NCBI GenBank assembly: GCA_045613385.1
Contig: JAZLAW010000006.1
Span: forward strand, 43,603 to 107,602
DNA length: 64,000 bases
From: SIG565 sp045613385
GTDB taxonomy: Bacteria; Bacillota; Clostridia; Oscillospirales; Acutalibacteraceae
Reading direction: 5' to 3'
Shown one piece after another: positions 16,822-26,021 of this stretch (its first letter is position 1; the number at the start of each line of letters is the position of its first letter). The notes under the pieces were generated by a model. That model saw only the letters and a program-made list of their open reading frames with translations. It ran no database searches and had not been told where the DNA came from. A program made the translations under genes and the position numbers.

Positions 16822-17654
16822 TGACAATTTTTACGGCATATAACGATGCGAAAAAAGCGCTGAAATCGGCCGGTATAGGTTCGGCAAATTTTGAAGCAAA
16901 ACAGATAATAAAATATGTTACGGGATATTCAAACAGTGAGATACTGTCTCTTTACAACAGTAAACTTACCCCACTACAGCAAACAGCATATAATTCAATT
17001 TTAAACCGCAGACTTTCACGTTATCCGTTACAGTATATTTTGGGCGAGTGGTCATTTTACGGACTTGACTTTTCGGTCGGAGAAGGGGTTTTGATACCGC
17101 GCGCCGATACAGAAACACTGGTCGATACCGCGCTTGATTATTTAAAGGAAAAGCAAAATCCCGCAGTGCTCGATTTGTGTTCGGGCAGCGGTTGTGTGGC
17201 GGTGACCATTGCAAAAAACAAAGAGTGTACGGTTGATGCGTTGGAAAAGTATGATGCGGCATTCGGTTATTTAGAAAAAAATATAGTGAAAAACGCGGCG
17301 TCGGTAAGCGCTAAAAAGGGTGATGTATTCAATTTTACACCCGATAAGAAATATGATTTGATTGTGAGTAATCCGCCTTATATTTCGGCGGTAGGTATGG
17401 AAATTATTGATGAAGAAACATCTCACGAGCCCGATTCGGCACTCTACGGCGGCGAAGACGGTCTGCTTTTTTACAGATGTATCTTAAGCCGATATAAAAA
17501 GTATCTGAAACCGGGCGGAATGATGGCACTCGAAATAGGTTTTGACCAATGTGAAGAAGTTAAGGAATTATTTTTATCAAACGGGTTTCACTCTGTTGGC
17601 ACCAAGGATGACTACGGCGGAATTCAAAGAGTTGTTTTTGGGACAGTAGAATAG
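16821..17654 (+). CDS. prmC: Peptide chain release factor N5-glutamine methyltransferase PrmC
   Basis: A 277-residue class I SAM-dependent methyltransferase that methylates the GGQ glutamine of RF1/RF2. An N-terminal helical domain precedes the catalytic domain with the SAM loop VLDLCSGSGCVAVT (about residue 113) and the NPPY motif (SNPPYISAVG). Its ATG overlaps the DUF1385 stop (TAATG), giving translational coupling. prfA is not adjacent in this window. Confidence 0.95.
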   Translation: MTIFTAYNDAKKALKSAGIGSANFEAKQIIKYVTGYSNSEILSLYNSKLTPLQQTAYNSILNRRLSRYPLQYILGEWSFYGLDFSVGEGVLIPRADTETLVDTALDYLKEKQNPAVLDLCSGSGCVAVTIAKNKECTVDALEKYDAAFGYLEKNIVKNAASVSAKKGDVFNFTPDKKYDLIVSNPPYISAVGMEIIDEETSHEPDSALYGGEDGLLFYRCILSRYKKYLKPGGMMALEIGFDQCEEVKELFLSNGFHSVGTKDDYGGIQRVVFGTVE

Positions 17655-17661
17655 ATACAAT
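17632..17661 (+). promoter_or_regulatory. Possible promoter of the recA operon
   Basis: TTGTTT (17632-17637) and TACAAT (17656-17661) with an 18-base spacer, overlapping the prmC 3' end. No clear LexA/DinR box is seen next to it. Confidence 0.35.
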
Positions 17662-17704
17662 AAGTATACAAACAAAATTTATATAGATTAAGGGGACAAG
17701 AAAA

Positions 17705-18790
17705 ATGGCAGAAGACAGAAGCAAGGCTCTCGAAACGGCGTTATCCCAAATTGAAAAGCAGTACGGAAAAGGCGCGGTTATGCGACTTGGTGAAAATTAC
17801 GGTATGAATGTTGAGCATATAAAGACAGGCTCGGTATCACTTGACTTGGCACTCGGTATCGGCGGTGTGCCGCGCGGAAGAATTGTGGAAATCTATGGAC
17901 CGGAATCTTCAGGTAAGACCACGGTTGCGCTTCATATTGTTGCCGAAGCACAGAAAAACGGCGGAAACGCCGCGTTTATAGATGTTGAACACGCGCTCGA
18001 CCCCGAATATTCAAAAAATCTCGGCGTTGATATTGATTCTTTGCTTGTTTCACAACCCGATACGGGCGAACAGGCGCTCGAAATTACCGAAGCGCTTGTA
18101 CGTTCGGGCGCTATCGATGTTGTAGTAATCGACTCGGTAGCCGCATTGGTACCCAAAGCAGAAATTGAAGGCGATATGGGAGATAACCACGTTGGTCTCC
18201 ACGCGCGTCTTATGTCGCAGGGACTCAGAAAGTTAGCAGGGGTAATTTCAAAATCAAACTGCGTTGCTATATTTATTAATCAGTTGCGCGATAAAATCGG
18301 TGTAATTTACGGTAGCAGCGAAACTACAACAGGCGGCCGTGCGCTTAAGTTCTATTCAAGTGTGCGTATTGATATCCGCAGAGTAGAAACCATAAAGAAC
18401 AATGGAGAAATGATTGGCTCACGCACCCGCGCTAAGATTGTTAAAAACAAGGTTGCGCCACCCTTCAGAGAAGCTGAATTTGATATTATGTACGGAACGG
18501 GTATCTCGCGCGTCGGGGAAATAGTCGACCTTGGCGTTAAGTTCGAAGTTCTTCGCCGTAGCGGTGCTTGGTTCTATTATGGAGAAACCAGAATTGGTCA
18601 GGGCAGAGACAATGTGAAACAACTGCTCACAGACAACACTGAACTTGCAAACGAAATCGAGCAGAAGATTTACGATGCAATGGCGGGTATAGCCACAGAA
18701 AAACCGGAAGTTTCGGAAATGCCGATGCCCGAAGACACCGAAATCCGCCCACGCAGAAAGGTTAATATAGACATTACGGTTGATGAATAA
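17705..18790 (+). CDS. recA: Recombinase RecA
   Basis: A 361-residue RecA of normal length, which forms filaments on single-stranded DNA for recombination and SOS induction. The Walker A motif GPESSGKT (about residue 67), the Walker B region DVVVIDSVAALVP and loop L2 (near GVIYGSSETTTGGRALKF) are visible. It starts at ATG 17705 after AAGGGGAC. The stop overlaps the recX start (TAATGA), so recA-recX-rimO-pgsA are coupled. Confidence 0.98.
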   Translation: MAEDRSKALETALSQIEKQYGKGAVMRLGENYGMNVEHIKTGSVSLDLALGIGGVPRGRIVEIYGPESSGKTTVALHIVAEAQKNGGNAAFIDVEHALDPEYSKNLGVDIDSLLVSQPDTGEQALEITEALVRSGAIDVVVIDSVAALVPKAEIEGDMGDNHVGLHARLMSQGLRKLAGVISKSNCVAIFINQLRDKIGVIYGSSETTTGGRALKFYSSVRIDIRRVETIKNNGEMIGSRTRAKIVKNKVAPPFREAEFDIMYGTGISRVGEIVDLGVKFEVLRRSGAWFYYGETRIGQGRDNVKQLLTDNTELANEIEQKIYDAMAGIATEKPEVSEMPMPEDTEIRPRRKVNIDITVDE

Positions 18791-19413
18791 TGAAAATTAC
18801 CGAAATTAAAGCCGAACGCGGACATTTATACAAAGTAATCTTTGATAATGGGAAAATCGCCTTTTTAGATAAGGATTATTGTATTGAAAAAGGCTTAAGA
18901 CAAGAAACAGAAATAGATAACGATACTCTTAAAACATTTGTAAAGGAGTCGGATTACCGCCGCGCACTTTCCCGCGCTGTTTGGTATATTGAGCGCGGCA
19001 GTATGTCGGCAAGGAAACTTTTTGAAAAGTTAAGACAAGCATCTTTCCAGAAAGAAACTACCGAAAAGGTAGTAATCAGAATGACAGAACTCGGTCTTAT
19101 TAACGATGCGGCGTTTGCTGAACGACTTGCCGAAGAGTATTTATCAAGATGTGTGTCGGTGAGAGAAGCTGAGCAAAAAATGATAAGCAAAGGACTCGAC
19201 CGCGAAACTGTTAAGGCAGCACTTGATTTGTTCGAAGTCGATCCGTGCCAACAGATAAAATCGGTAATAAACAAAAATTATCGGCAGAAATTGGTTAGCG
19301 AAGAAGGCATAAAAAAGGTCTTCGCAGCGCTTCAAAGAAAAGGTTTTAATTATTCGGATATAAAACGAGTTTTAGCAGAGTATAGCGAACAATTAAGGTA
19401 CAGTGAGGAATAG
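18790..19413 (+). CDS. recX: Regulatory protein RecX
   Basis: A 207-residue all-helical protein with the three-helix repeats of RecX (RRALSRAVWYIERGSMSARK; LGLINDAAFAERLAEEYL). RecX modulates RecA filament growth. It starts inside the recA stop codon (TAATG overlap), the usual gene arrangement. Confidence 0.93.
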   Translation: MKITEIKAERGHLYKVIFDNGKIAFLDKDYCIEKGLRQETEIDNDTLKTFVKESDYRRALSRAVWYIERGSMSARKLFEKLRQASFQKETTEKVVIRMTELGLINDAAFAERLAEEYLSRCVSVREAEQKMISKGLDRETVKAALDLFEVDPCQQIKSVINKNYRQKLVSEEGIKKVFAALQRKGFNYSDIKRVLAEYSEQLRYSEE

Positions 19414-19414
19414 T

Positions 19415-20743
19415 ATGGGATACAAAGTTGCGCTCGTGTCACTCGGGTGCCCTAAAAATCAGGTAGATGCAGAAGGTATGCTCTATCTGTTAAAAGAAGC
19501 AGGATTTGAAATTGGTGTTGCAGAGGCCGATGCCGACGCGATAATCATAAACACCTGCGGATTTATAGAAGAGGCAAAAAGCGAAGCCATTGAAAATATT
19601 ATTGAGGCGGCAAAGTATAAAACAGAAGGTGTCTGCAAGGCAATTATTGTGACAGGCTGCCTGGCCGAGCGCTATCGGGATGATATCACCGAAGAAATAC
19701 CCGAAACCGATGTTGTTGTCGGAATCGGCAGCAATAAAGATATTGCCCAGATAGTAAAGGATGCGATTGAAGGCAAAAAGAAAAACAGTTACGGCGCTAA
19801 GGAAGACCTGGATATGAACACACCGAGAATTTTAGGTGGATATCCTTTTACGGCATATATTAAAATAGCCGATGGTTGCAATAACTGTTGTACATATTGT
19901 GCGATACCCTTAATTCGCGGTAAGATGCGTAGCCGCAAAATTGAAGATATCGTTGCCGAAGCCGAAAAATTGGCAAACGATGGCGTTAAGGAGTTGGTGG
20001 TTGTAGCACAGGACACCACTGCTTACGGCCAAGATATTTATGGGGTGGCAAAACTCGCAGAGTTACTGCAGAGACTAAGCAAGATAGATGGTATACGCTG
20101 GATAAGAACACTTTACACCTATCCTGAAAAGATAACCGATGAGCTGATTGATACGGTGGCGCGGAATGACAAATTGGTAAAATATTTCGACATACCGCTC
20201 CAACACGCTGATGGTGATATTTTAAAGCGGATGAACCGCCGGGGAAATGCGGTAGAATATGAAAAACTGATACAAAAATTACGAAAAGAAATACCCGAGG
20301 TTACCATTCGCACCACCTTTATTACAGGTTTCCCGGGAGAAACCGATAAGCAGTTTGAAACACTTCATTCATTTATAAAGGAAATGAAGTTTGACCGACT
20401 TGGTTGCTTTACATATTCTCCCGAAGAAGATACAGTAGCTGCCTCATACCCCGACCAACTTGATGAGCAGTTAAAACAGGACAGACTTGAAATAATTATG
20501 AATGACCAACTTTTAATATCGGCAGAAAAAAATGAAGAAAAGGTCGGTCGGACACTTGAAGTTTTAATAGAAGGATATGACAGTTATATAAAGGCATATT
20601 TCGGAAGAACACAGTATGATGCGCCCGAAGTTGATGGAAAAATATTCTTCACGACTAATACGCCGCTTGTAATCGGAGACTTTGTAAAAGTAGAAGTCAA
20701 CGACTCACTTGAATATGATTTATTAGGGGAAGCAGTACAATGA
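19415..20743 (+). CDS. rimO: Ribosomal protein S12 methylthiotransferase RimO
   Basis: A 442-residue radical-SAM enzyme that methylthiolates an aspartate of ribosomal protein S12. The N-terminal UPF0004 domain (VSLGCPKNQVDAE) carries cysteines of the auxiliary Fe-S cluster, and the radical-SAM cluster motif reads CNNCCTYC; a C-terminal TRAM domain follows. ATG 19415 is chosen because GAGG (19405-19408) precedes it, rather than the GTG at 19403. VSLGCPKN distinguishes RimO from MiaB. Confidence 0.95.
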   Translation: MGYKVALVSLGCPKNQVDAEGMLYLLKEAGFEIGVAEADADAIIINTCGFIEEAKSEAIENIIEAAKYKTEGVCKAIIVTGCLAERYRDDITEEIPETDVVVGIGSNKDIAQIVKDAIEGKKKNSYGAKEDLDMNTPRILGGYPFTAYIKIADGCNNCCTYCAIPLIRGKMRSRKIEDIVAEAEKLANDGVKELVVVAQDTTAYGQDIYGVAKLAELLQRLSKIDGIRWIRTLYTYPEKITDELIDTVARNDKLVKYFDIPLQHADGDILKRMNRRGNAVEYEKLIQKLRKEIPEVTIRTTFITGFPGETDKQFETLHSFIKEMKFDRLGCFTYSPEEDTVAASYPDQLDEQLKQDRLEIIMNDQLLISAEKNEEKVGRTLEVLIEGYDSYIKAYFGRTQYDAPEVDGKIFFTTNTPLVIGDFVKVEVNDSLEYDLLGEAVQ

Positions 20744-21321
20744 AATTAAATTTACCCAACAAATTAACCGTTGCAAGAATTATCGCAACACCCATATTTA
20801 TGCTGTTTATGGTATGGAATTTTAAAGGACATTATGTGGCGTCGCTTCTGCTTTTTATTGCGGCGTCATTAACCGATATGTTTGATGGCAAGTATGCACG
20901 AAAACATAATCTTGTTACCGATTTCGGAAAATTTTTAGACCCACTCGCCGATAAAATGCTTACAACTGCGGCATTTATCGGTTTTGCGGTAAACGGAATA
21001 GGCAAAGGCATCGGATGGATACTTTTTATCGTTCTTTTCAGAGAATTTCTGATTTCGTCTTTAAGACTTGTAGCAGTTTCGTCCGGCGGCAAGGTAATTG
21101 CCGCAAATATTTTTGGCAAACTCAAAACAGTAAGTCAGATGGTGGCAATTATTTATGTTTTGGCGGCTGAATTTTTCATCGAAATCGTAAAGATTGATAT
21201 ACTTACAAGTGTTCTGAGGAGTCTGAGTGATATATTTTTATGGATTTCGGCGATACTTGCCGTGATTTCAGGGGTCATATACCTTATTGATAATAAGGAA
21301 TGTATAAATCCCGAAAAATAG
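20740..21321 (+). CDS. pgsA: CDP-diacylglycerol-glycerol-3-phosphate phosphatidyltransferase
   Basis: A 193-residue membrane enzyme making phosphatidylglycerol phosphate. The CDP-alcohol phosphotransferase motif is complete (TDMFDGKYAR, then DFGKFLDPLADK). Four to five hydrophobic segments are present. It overlaps rimO by 4 bases (ATGA). The recA-rimO-pgsA neighbourhood is common in Clostridia. Confidence 0.94.
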   Translation: MKLNLPNKLTVARIIATPIFMLFMVWNFKGHYVASLLLFIAASLTDMFDGKYARKHNLVTDFGKFLDPLADKMLTTAAFIGFAVNGIGKGIGWILFIVLFREFLISSLRLVAVSSGGKVIAANIFGKLKTVSQMVAIIYVLAAEFFIEIVKIDILTSVLRSLSDIFLWISAILAVISGVIYLIDNKECINPEK

Positions 21322-21335
21322 AAAGGAGAAAACAT

Positions 21336-22175
21336 ATGTATTGTAAACATTGCGGACAGGAATTAGAAGAAAATGTCGTTTTTTGTCATAATTGCGGTAA
21401 AGCTGTAAACGATTTAAACGAAACCACATTTGGCACAACGTCTTTAAGCTTCAGGTTTGAAGGTAAAAACTTTTTTTATGCCATACTGTTTTTCACATTG
21501 TCGACGGTTTTCACTTTTTTATCGGGAATGTTTTCGGGTAGCGTGAATATTCCTATATTACAGATTTTTGTGATTATATCGTTCTGGAAACTAAATAATT
21601 GTGCCAAGAATGGTGCACCGATTACACAGTACGTATCACCGCTTAAAACACTTCGCATAGTGGTTAAAATCCAGAGAATTTTGATATGGATTATAGTGGG
21701 CGTTTTCTCGGTTGTAGGAATTTTAATGTTGGTAATAGGCGCTTCGGCCAACGCAGAACTTATTGATTCTTTCGTTGAAGGCATAAATGAAGGAATGATT
21801 AAAATTGAGGGCATAGATGCTTTGCTGGGCGGCGCAATGACGTTATTATTACAGAATATAGGTCTATTCTTAATTATCTTCGGCGCTATATTTTTTGTAG
21901 TAGCGGCCGTTTGCCTGGTGTTTAATTTAACGATGTATAAGTCATACTATAAGTGTGTAGAGTCCTTTGAGCAATCGGCAAGGGTTGGCATATTTAAAAC
22001 TGAAAAGCAAGATTCGGTTAGAAAATGGCTGGTATTTAACCTTGTATGCAGTTGTATTTCGGCTCTCGGACAAATAAATGTATCGGGTACCGCATCGCTT
22101 GTATCTGTCGGCGCGGTAGCGTTTGAAATTTGCTATCTCATATTCTTTATCAGGTTTTTAAAAGAAGAAATTTAA
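21336..22175 (+). CDS. Zinc-ribbon membrane protein of unknown function
   Basis: A 279-residue protein. The N-terminal zinc ribbon has two CxxC pairs (YCKHCGQE and FCHNCGKA, residues 2-23); about five hydrophobic segments follow from residue 45. ATG 21336 has AAAGGAG 7 bases upstream. It lies 15 bases after pgsA and may be the last gene of that operon. The zinc_ribbon_2 type head is secure; the membrane part is not recognised. Confidence 0.8.
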   Translation: MYCKHCGQELEENVVFCHNCGKAVNDLNETTFGTTSLSFRFEGKNFFYAILFFTLSTVFTFLSGMFSGSVNIPILQIFVIISFWKLNNCAKNGAPITQYVSPLKTLRIVVKIQRILIWIIVGVFSVVGILMLVIGASANAELIDSFVEGINEGMIKIEGIDALLGGAMTLLLQNIGLFLIIFGAIFFVVAAVCLVFNLTMYKSYYKCVESFEQSARVGIFKTEKQDSVRKWLVFNLVCSCISALGQINVSGTASLVSVGAVAFEICYLIFFIRFLKEEI

Positions 22176-22177
22176 AG

Positions 22178-22205
22178 TAGACAAATTTAAAAAATCTGCT
22201 ATAAT
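22178..22205 (+). promoter_or_regulatory. Promoter of the T-box controlled cysE operon
   Basis: TAGACA (22178-22183) and perfect TATAAT (22200-22205) with a 16-base spacer, placing the transcript start at the head of the T-box. Confidence 0.7.
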
Positions 22206-22211
22206 GTAATA

Positions 22212-22449
22212 TATAAATAAAATGCGTTAAAAGGGACCAGTAACCGTAAGGGAGCACAACAGGGATGAAAATCCATAGATTGAAAGATTTTCTTGTGAGT
22301 AGATACGGTGAATGCACCCATCAGCACCCGTGCGGAAAAAACAGTATGTACGGGCGGTAAGGCACCGTTAAAGGCCGCACGAGTTATAAACAGGAGTGGA
22401 ACCGTGGTATTACCGCCTCCGTGTCGTAAGACGCGGGGGCTTTTTATTT
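22212..22449 (+). promoter_or_regulatory. Cysteine T-box riboswitch
   Basis: Stem I pairs ACCGTA with TACGGT immediately before the specifier loop GAA-TGC-A, whose codon TGC (22313-22315) reads cysteine. The conserved T-box GGAGTGGAACCGTGG (22393-22407) presents TGGA, complementary to a UCCA acceptor end, as expected for tRNA-Cys with U73. The terminator stem (22416-22425 with 22430-22439, GTAA loop) is followed by five T. Uncharged tRNA-Cys should open transcription of cysE and cysS. Confidence 0.93.
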
Positions 22450-22469
22450 TGGTTTAAGGAGTTGTTTTC

Positions 22470-23105
22470 TTGTTAAGGAGAATCAGAGAAGACATAAATG
22501 CGGTTAAGGAGAGAGATCCCTCCGCAAAAAGTTCGCTTGAAATATTTTTTTTGTATCCCGGTGTCAAGGCAATAAGAATGCATCGCCGCGCACACTTTTT
22601 CTATACCCATAATATGCCCTTTATTGCCCGTTGGATATCTCAACGTGCAGCAAGAAAGACGGGCATTGAAATTCACCCCGGTGCAACAATAGGCCGCCGA
22701 TTAGTTATTGACCACGGTCACGGCGTTGTTATCGGAGAGACAGCAGAAATCGGGGATGATGTACTGATTTATCAGGGTGTAACACTTGGCGGTACGGGAA
22801 AGGACGTCGGCAAAAGACATCCAACCATCGGCAATAACGTTATGATAAGCTCGGGCGCTAAGGTTTTAGGTCCGTTTAAAGTCGGTGATAATTCGCGTAT
22901 AGCGGCAGGTGCAGTTGTACTTGAAGAAGTACCGCCCGACAGCACCGTTGTGGGCGTACCCGCGCGTGTTGTCAAACGAGACGGAATAAAGGTGAAACCC
23001 CTTGACCAGATTCATATACCCGACCCGGTATCACAGGAAATATGCCGACTTGAAAGACGCATATACGAACTTGAAAAAAGACTCAAAAAGGAGACCGAAC
23101 AATGA
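22470..23105 (+). CDS. cysE: Serine O-acetyltransferase CysE
   Basis: A 211-residue enzyme making O-acetylserine for cysteine synthesis. The left-handed beta-helix repeats (GATIGRRLVIDHGHGVVIGE; GNNVMISSGAKVLGP) are clear. It starts at TTG 22470, 8 bases after AAGGAG; the other nearby TTG meets a stop. Control by the upstream cysteine T-box fits its role. A cysK is not adjacent. Confidence 0.95.
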   Translation: MLRRIREDINAVKERDPSAKSSLEIFFLYPGVKAIRMHRRAHFFYTHNMPFIARWISQRAARKTGIEIHPGATIGRRLVIDHGHGVVIGETAEIGDDVLIYQGVTLGGTGKDVGKRHPTIGNNVMISSGAKVLGPFKVGDNSRIAAGAVVLEEVPPDSTVVGVPARVVKRDGIKVKPLDQIHIPDPVSQEICRLERRIYELEKRLKKETEQ

Positions 23106-24484
23106 GAATATTTAATACACTAACCAGAAAAAAGGATGAGTTTGTTCCGCTTGAAGAAGGTAAAGTAAAAATTTATGCCTGCGGACCGACAGTATACAAC
23201 TATATTCATATAGGAAACGCAAGACCGCTTTGTGTATTTGATGTTTTGCGTCGTTATTTTGAGTGGCGCGGATATGATGTTACCTTCGTGCAGAATTTCA
23301 CCGATATTGATGATAAACTCATTAAAAAGGCAAACGAAGAAGGTATCACAGTGCCCGAGGTAGCAGAGCGCTTTATAAAGGAGTTCTGGATAGATGCGAA
23401 GGGTATGAATATAAGAGAAGCTACCGTTCATCCGCGCGCTACCGATAATATTGGCCAGATAATCGATATTATAAAGCAGTTATTCGAAAACGGATATGCG
23501 TATGAATCGGCGGGAGATGTTTATTTCCGCGCCAAAAAATTCAACGAATACGGAAAACTTTCTCACCAACCGCTTGAAGATTTGGAAGCGGGCGCGCGTA
23601 TTTCGGTAGGCGAAATTAAGGAAGACCCAATGGATTTCTGTCTCTGGAAAGGCGCAAAACCGGGTGAGCCGTATTGGGAGTCTCCCTGGGGTAACGGCAG
23701 ACCGGGTTGGCATATAGAATGCTCTGCAATGTCTACAAGATATCTCGGCAAGACAATAGATATCCACTGTGGCGGACTCGACCTTATTTTTCCGCATCAC
23801 GAAAACGAAATCGCACAGAGCGAATGTGCAAACGGTTGCGAATTTTCGCGTTACTGGATGCATAATGGCTTCATAAATGTTGACAATCACAAAATGTCAA
23901 AATCGTTAAACAATTTCTTTACCGTAAGAGACGTCGCGAATGCTTACGGATATGAGCCCATCCGTTATCTTATGATTTCTTCGCATTACAGAAGTCCTAT
24001 TAACTATTCAACCGATATTATAGAACAGGGCAAAAATGCGCTTGAGCGCCTGTATACCTGCCGCGACAGACTTGATTTTGCTATTTCTCACGCAACAGAC
24101 GGTGGAGAAATACCCGAATTTATAAAAGACCGCAAGCAAAAATTCATAGCGGCTATGGATGATGACCTCAATACTGCCGATGGATTGGCAGAAGTGTTTA
24201 ATTTAGCAAGAGATATTAATCTGTTAATAGACGGCGGTGCCGCAAAGACATCACTTTTGTCGGCGGCAGAACTTTTTGATGAATTAACGGGTGTTCTCGG
24301 TATACTTTATAACAGAAAATCAAACGACCTTGACAGTGAAATTGAAAAGATGATAGAAGAGCGTACGACAGCCCGAAAAAATAAGGACTTTAAAACAGCC
24401 GACGCAATCAGAGATAAATTAAAAGAAATGGGAATTGTACTTGAAGACACTCCCCAAGGTGTAAAATGGAGCAAAATAAACTAA
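23102..24484 (+). CDS. cysS: Cysteinyl-tRNA synthetase
   Basis: A 460-residue class I synthetase charging tRNA-Cys. The HIGH-type motif is IHIGN (about residue 33), the zinc-binding CACGPT-like segment appears as YACGPTVYN, and the second signature is HKMSKSLNN. It overlaps cysE by 4 bases (ATGA), so both synthesis and charging of cysteine are under the same T-box. Confidence 0.97.
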   Translation: MRIFNTLTRKKDEFVPLEEGKVKIYACGPTVYNYIHIGNARPLCVFDVLRRYFEWRGYDVTFVQNFTDIDDKLIKKANEEGITVPEVAERFIKEFWIDAKGMNIREATVHPRATDNIGQIIDIIKQLFENGYAYESAGDVYFRAKKFNEYGKLSHQPLEDLEAGARISVGEIKEDPMDFCLWKGAKPGEPYWESPWGNGRPGWHIECSAMSTRYLGKTIDIHCGGLDLIFPHHENEIAQSECANGCEFSRYWMHNGFINVDNHKMSKSLNNFFTVRDVANAYGYEPIRYLMISSHYRSPINYSTDIIEQGKNALERLYTCRDRLDFAISHATDGGEIPEFIKDRKQKFIAAMDDDLNTADGLAEVFNLARDINLLIDGGAAKTSLLSAAELFDELTGVLGILYNRKSNDLDSEIEKMIEERTTARKNKDFKTADAIRDKLKEMGIVLEDTPQGVKWSKIN

Positions 24485-25200
24485 AAAAAGAGCCCTTGGG
24501 CAAGGGCTTTAAAATCAATGTGTCAGACAACCATAAGTTTGGCACGGATGCGGTGCTACTCGCGCATTTTTGTAATGCAAAAGACACCGATAAATATATA
24601 GACTTGGGTACGGGTTGCGGCATTATACCTTTTTTACTTTTGCGAGATGGCAAAACCGCAGAGAGTATAGGTATAGATATAAGTGCTGAAGCCTGTGATT
24701 TGGCGCGGCAGACCGCAGAGGAACTGAGTCTTGATAGCTTTTCGGTAATTAATTCCGACCTTAACGATTTAAAAGGAAAGGTCGAGTTTGGTTCACACAC
24801 CCTTATTACTTGTAATCCGCCATATAAAGCAGAAAATGCAGGACTTAAGAACCCAAACGAAACGCAGAGAATCGCACGTCACGAAGTGGCGTGTACTCTC
24901 GAGAATATTATATCGGTTTCTTCACGTTTATTGCAGACTTCGGGCAGACTTTGTATGTGTCACCGACCCGAACGACTGGCCGAACTTATGGATTTAATGC
25001 GACAGTACAAATTAGAACCCAAGAGATTGCGCACCGTTCATCAGAGATACGGTACAGAGCCGTGGCTTGTACTCGTGGAGGCTAAAAAGTGTGCTAATAC
25101 AGGGCTGAGAATATCACCGCCGCTTTACGTGGAAGAAAACGGTGACTTTAGTGATGAAATGAAAGAAATTTACGGAAGTTACAAGGAGGCATATCTTTAA
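24466..25200 (+). CDS. tRNA1(Val) adenine-N6-methyltransferase-like protein (TrmN6/YabB type)
   Basis: A 244-residue class I methyltransferase with SAM loop YIDLGTGCGIIP (about residue 45) and catalytic NPPY (TCNPPYK), the N6-adenine methyltransferase signature. Its start lies inside the cysS 3' end (19-base overlap). In Firmicutes this family (YabB) pairs with rsmI, as here. The substrate is inferred from the family. Confidence 0.88.
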   Translation: MEQNKLKKEPLGKGFKINVSDNHKFGTDAVLLAHFCNAKDTDKYIDLGTGCGIIPFLLLRDGKTAESIGIDISAEACDLARQTAEELSLDSFSVINSDLNDLKGKVEFGSHTLITCNPPYKAENAGLKNPNETQRIARHEVACTLENIISVSSRLLQTSGRLCMCHRPERLAELMDLMRQYKLEPKRLRTVHQRYGTEPWLVLVEAKKCANTGLRISPPLYVEENGDFSDEMKEIYGSYKEAYL

Positions 25201-26021
25201 TGAGCGGTAAACTTTATATAGTGGGTACGCCAATCGGAAATTTATCGGATATGTCACCCAGAGCCATAGATACACTGGGCAAAGTAGATTTCATCGCGGC
25301 AGAGGACACACGCGTTACCGTAAAGTTACTTAATAATTTCGGAATAAAAAAGCCGATGGTTTCCTATTTTGAACACAACAAAATGGAAAAGGGAGATATA
25401 ATAATCAGCAGGATTTTGTCGGGTGAAAATTGCGCATTGGTAACCGATGCTGGTATGCCTGCCATATCTGACCCGGGCGAAGAACTTGTCCGTGTTGCGC
25501 GCGAAAAGGGTGTGGAAACAGAGTCGGTGCCCGGCCCCAGCGCCGTAATTACAGCGCTTAGTATTTCCGGTATGCCGAGCGGCAGATTTTGTTTTGAAGG
25601 TTTTTTGTCGGTTAATAAATTAAGCCGCAAGAAACACCTTGATGAACTGAAAAACGAAACCCGGACAATGATTTTTTACGAGGCTCCCCACAAACTGCTA
25701 AACACTCTTAAAGATATGTATTCGGCTTTTGGGGAACGCGAAATTTCAGTAGTAAAAGAACTGACAAAATTGCACGAAACGGTAAAACATACCACATTAT
25801 CACAGGCGGTAGACTACTTTACCCAAAATGCGCCAAAAGGTGAATATGTGCTTATAATCGGTGGAAAAAAAGAAGAAGAAATAAAAGAATATACTCTATC
25901 TGATGCTGTTGAACTTGCAAAAAAACTGCAACAGTCGGGAATGTCGACTGCCGCCGCCGCAAAGGAAGCGGCAACGGTTTCGGGTATTCGTAAGGGCGAT
26001 ATATATAAAGAAATTATTTAA
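25200..26021 (+). CDS. rsmI: 16S rRNA (cytidine-2'-O)-methyltransferase RsmI
   Basis: A 273-residue tetrapyrrole-methylase-fold enzyme modifying C1402 of 16S rRNA. Motifs: YIVGTPIGNL at the N-terminus, FIAAEDTR, VTDAGMPAISDPG and VPGPSAVITAL. The start overlaps the preceding stop (TAATG). The gene ends 8 bases inside the convergent spoIID. Confidence 0.96.
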   Translation: MSGKLYIVGTPIGNLSDMSPRAIDTLGKVDFIAAEDTRVTVKLLNNFGIKKPMVSYFEHNKMEKGDIIISRILSGENCALVTDAGMPAISDPGEELVRVAREKGVETESVPGPSAVITALSISGMPSGRFCFEGFLSVNKLSRKKHLDELKNETRTMIFYEAPHKLLNTLKDMYSAFGEREISVVKELTKLHETVKHTTLSQAVDYFTQNAPKGEYVLIIGGKKEEEIKEYTLSDAVELAKKLQQSGMSTAAAAKEAATVSGIRKGDIYKEII

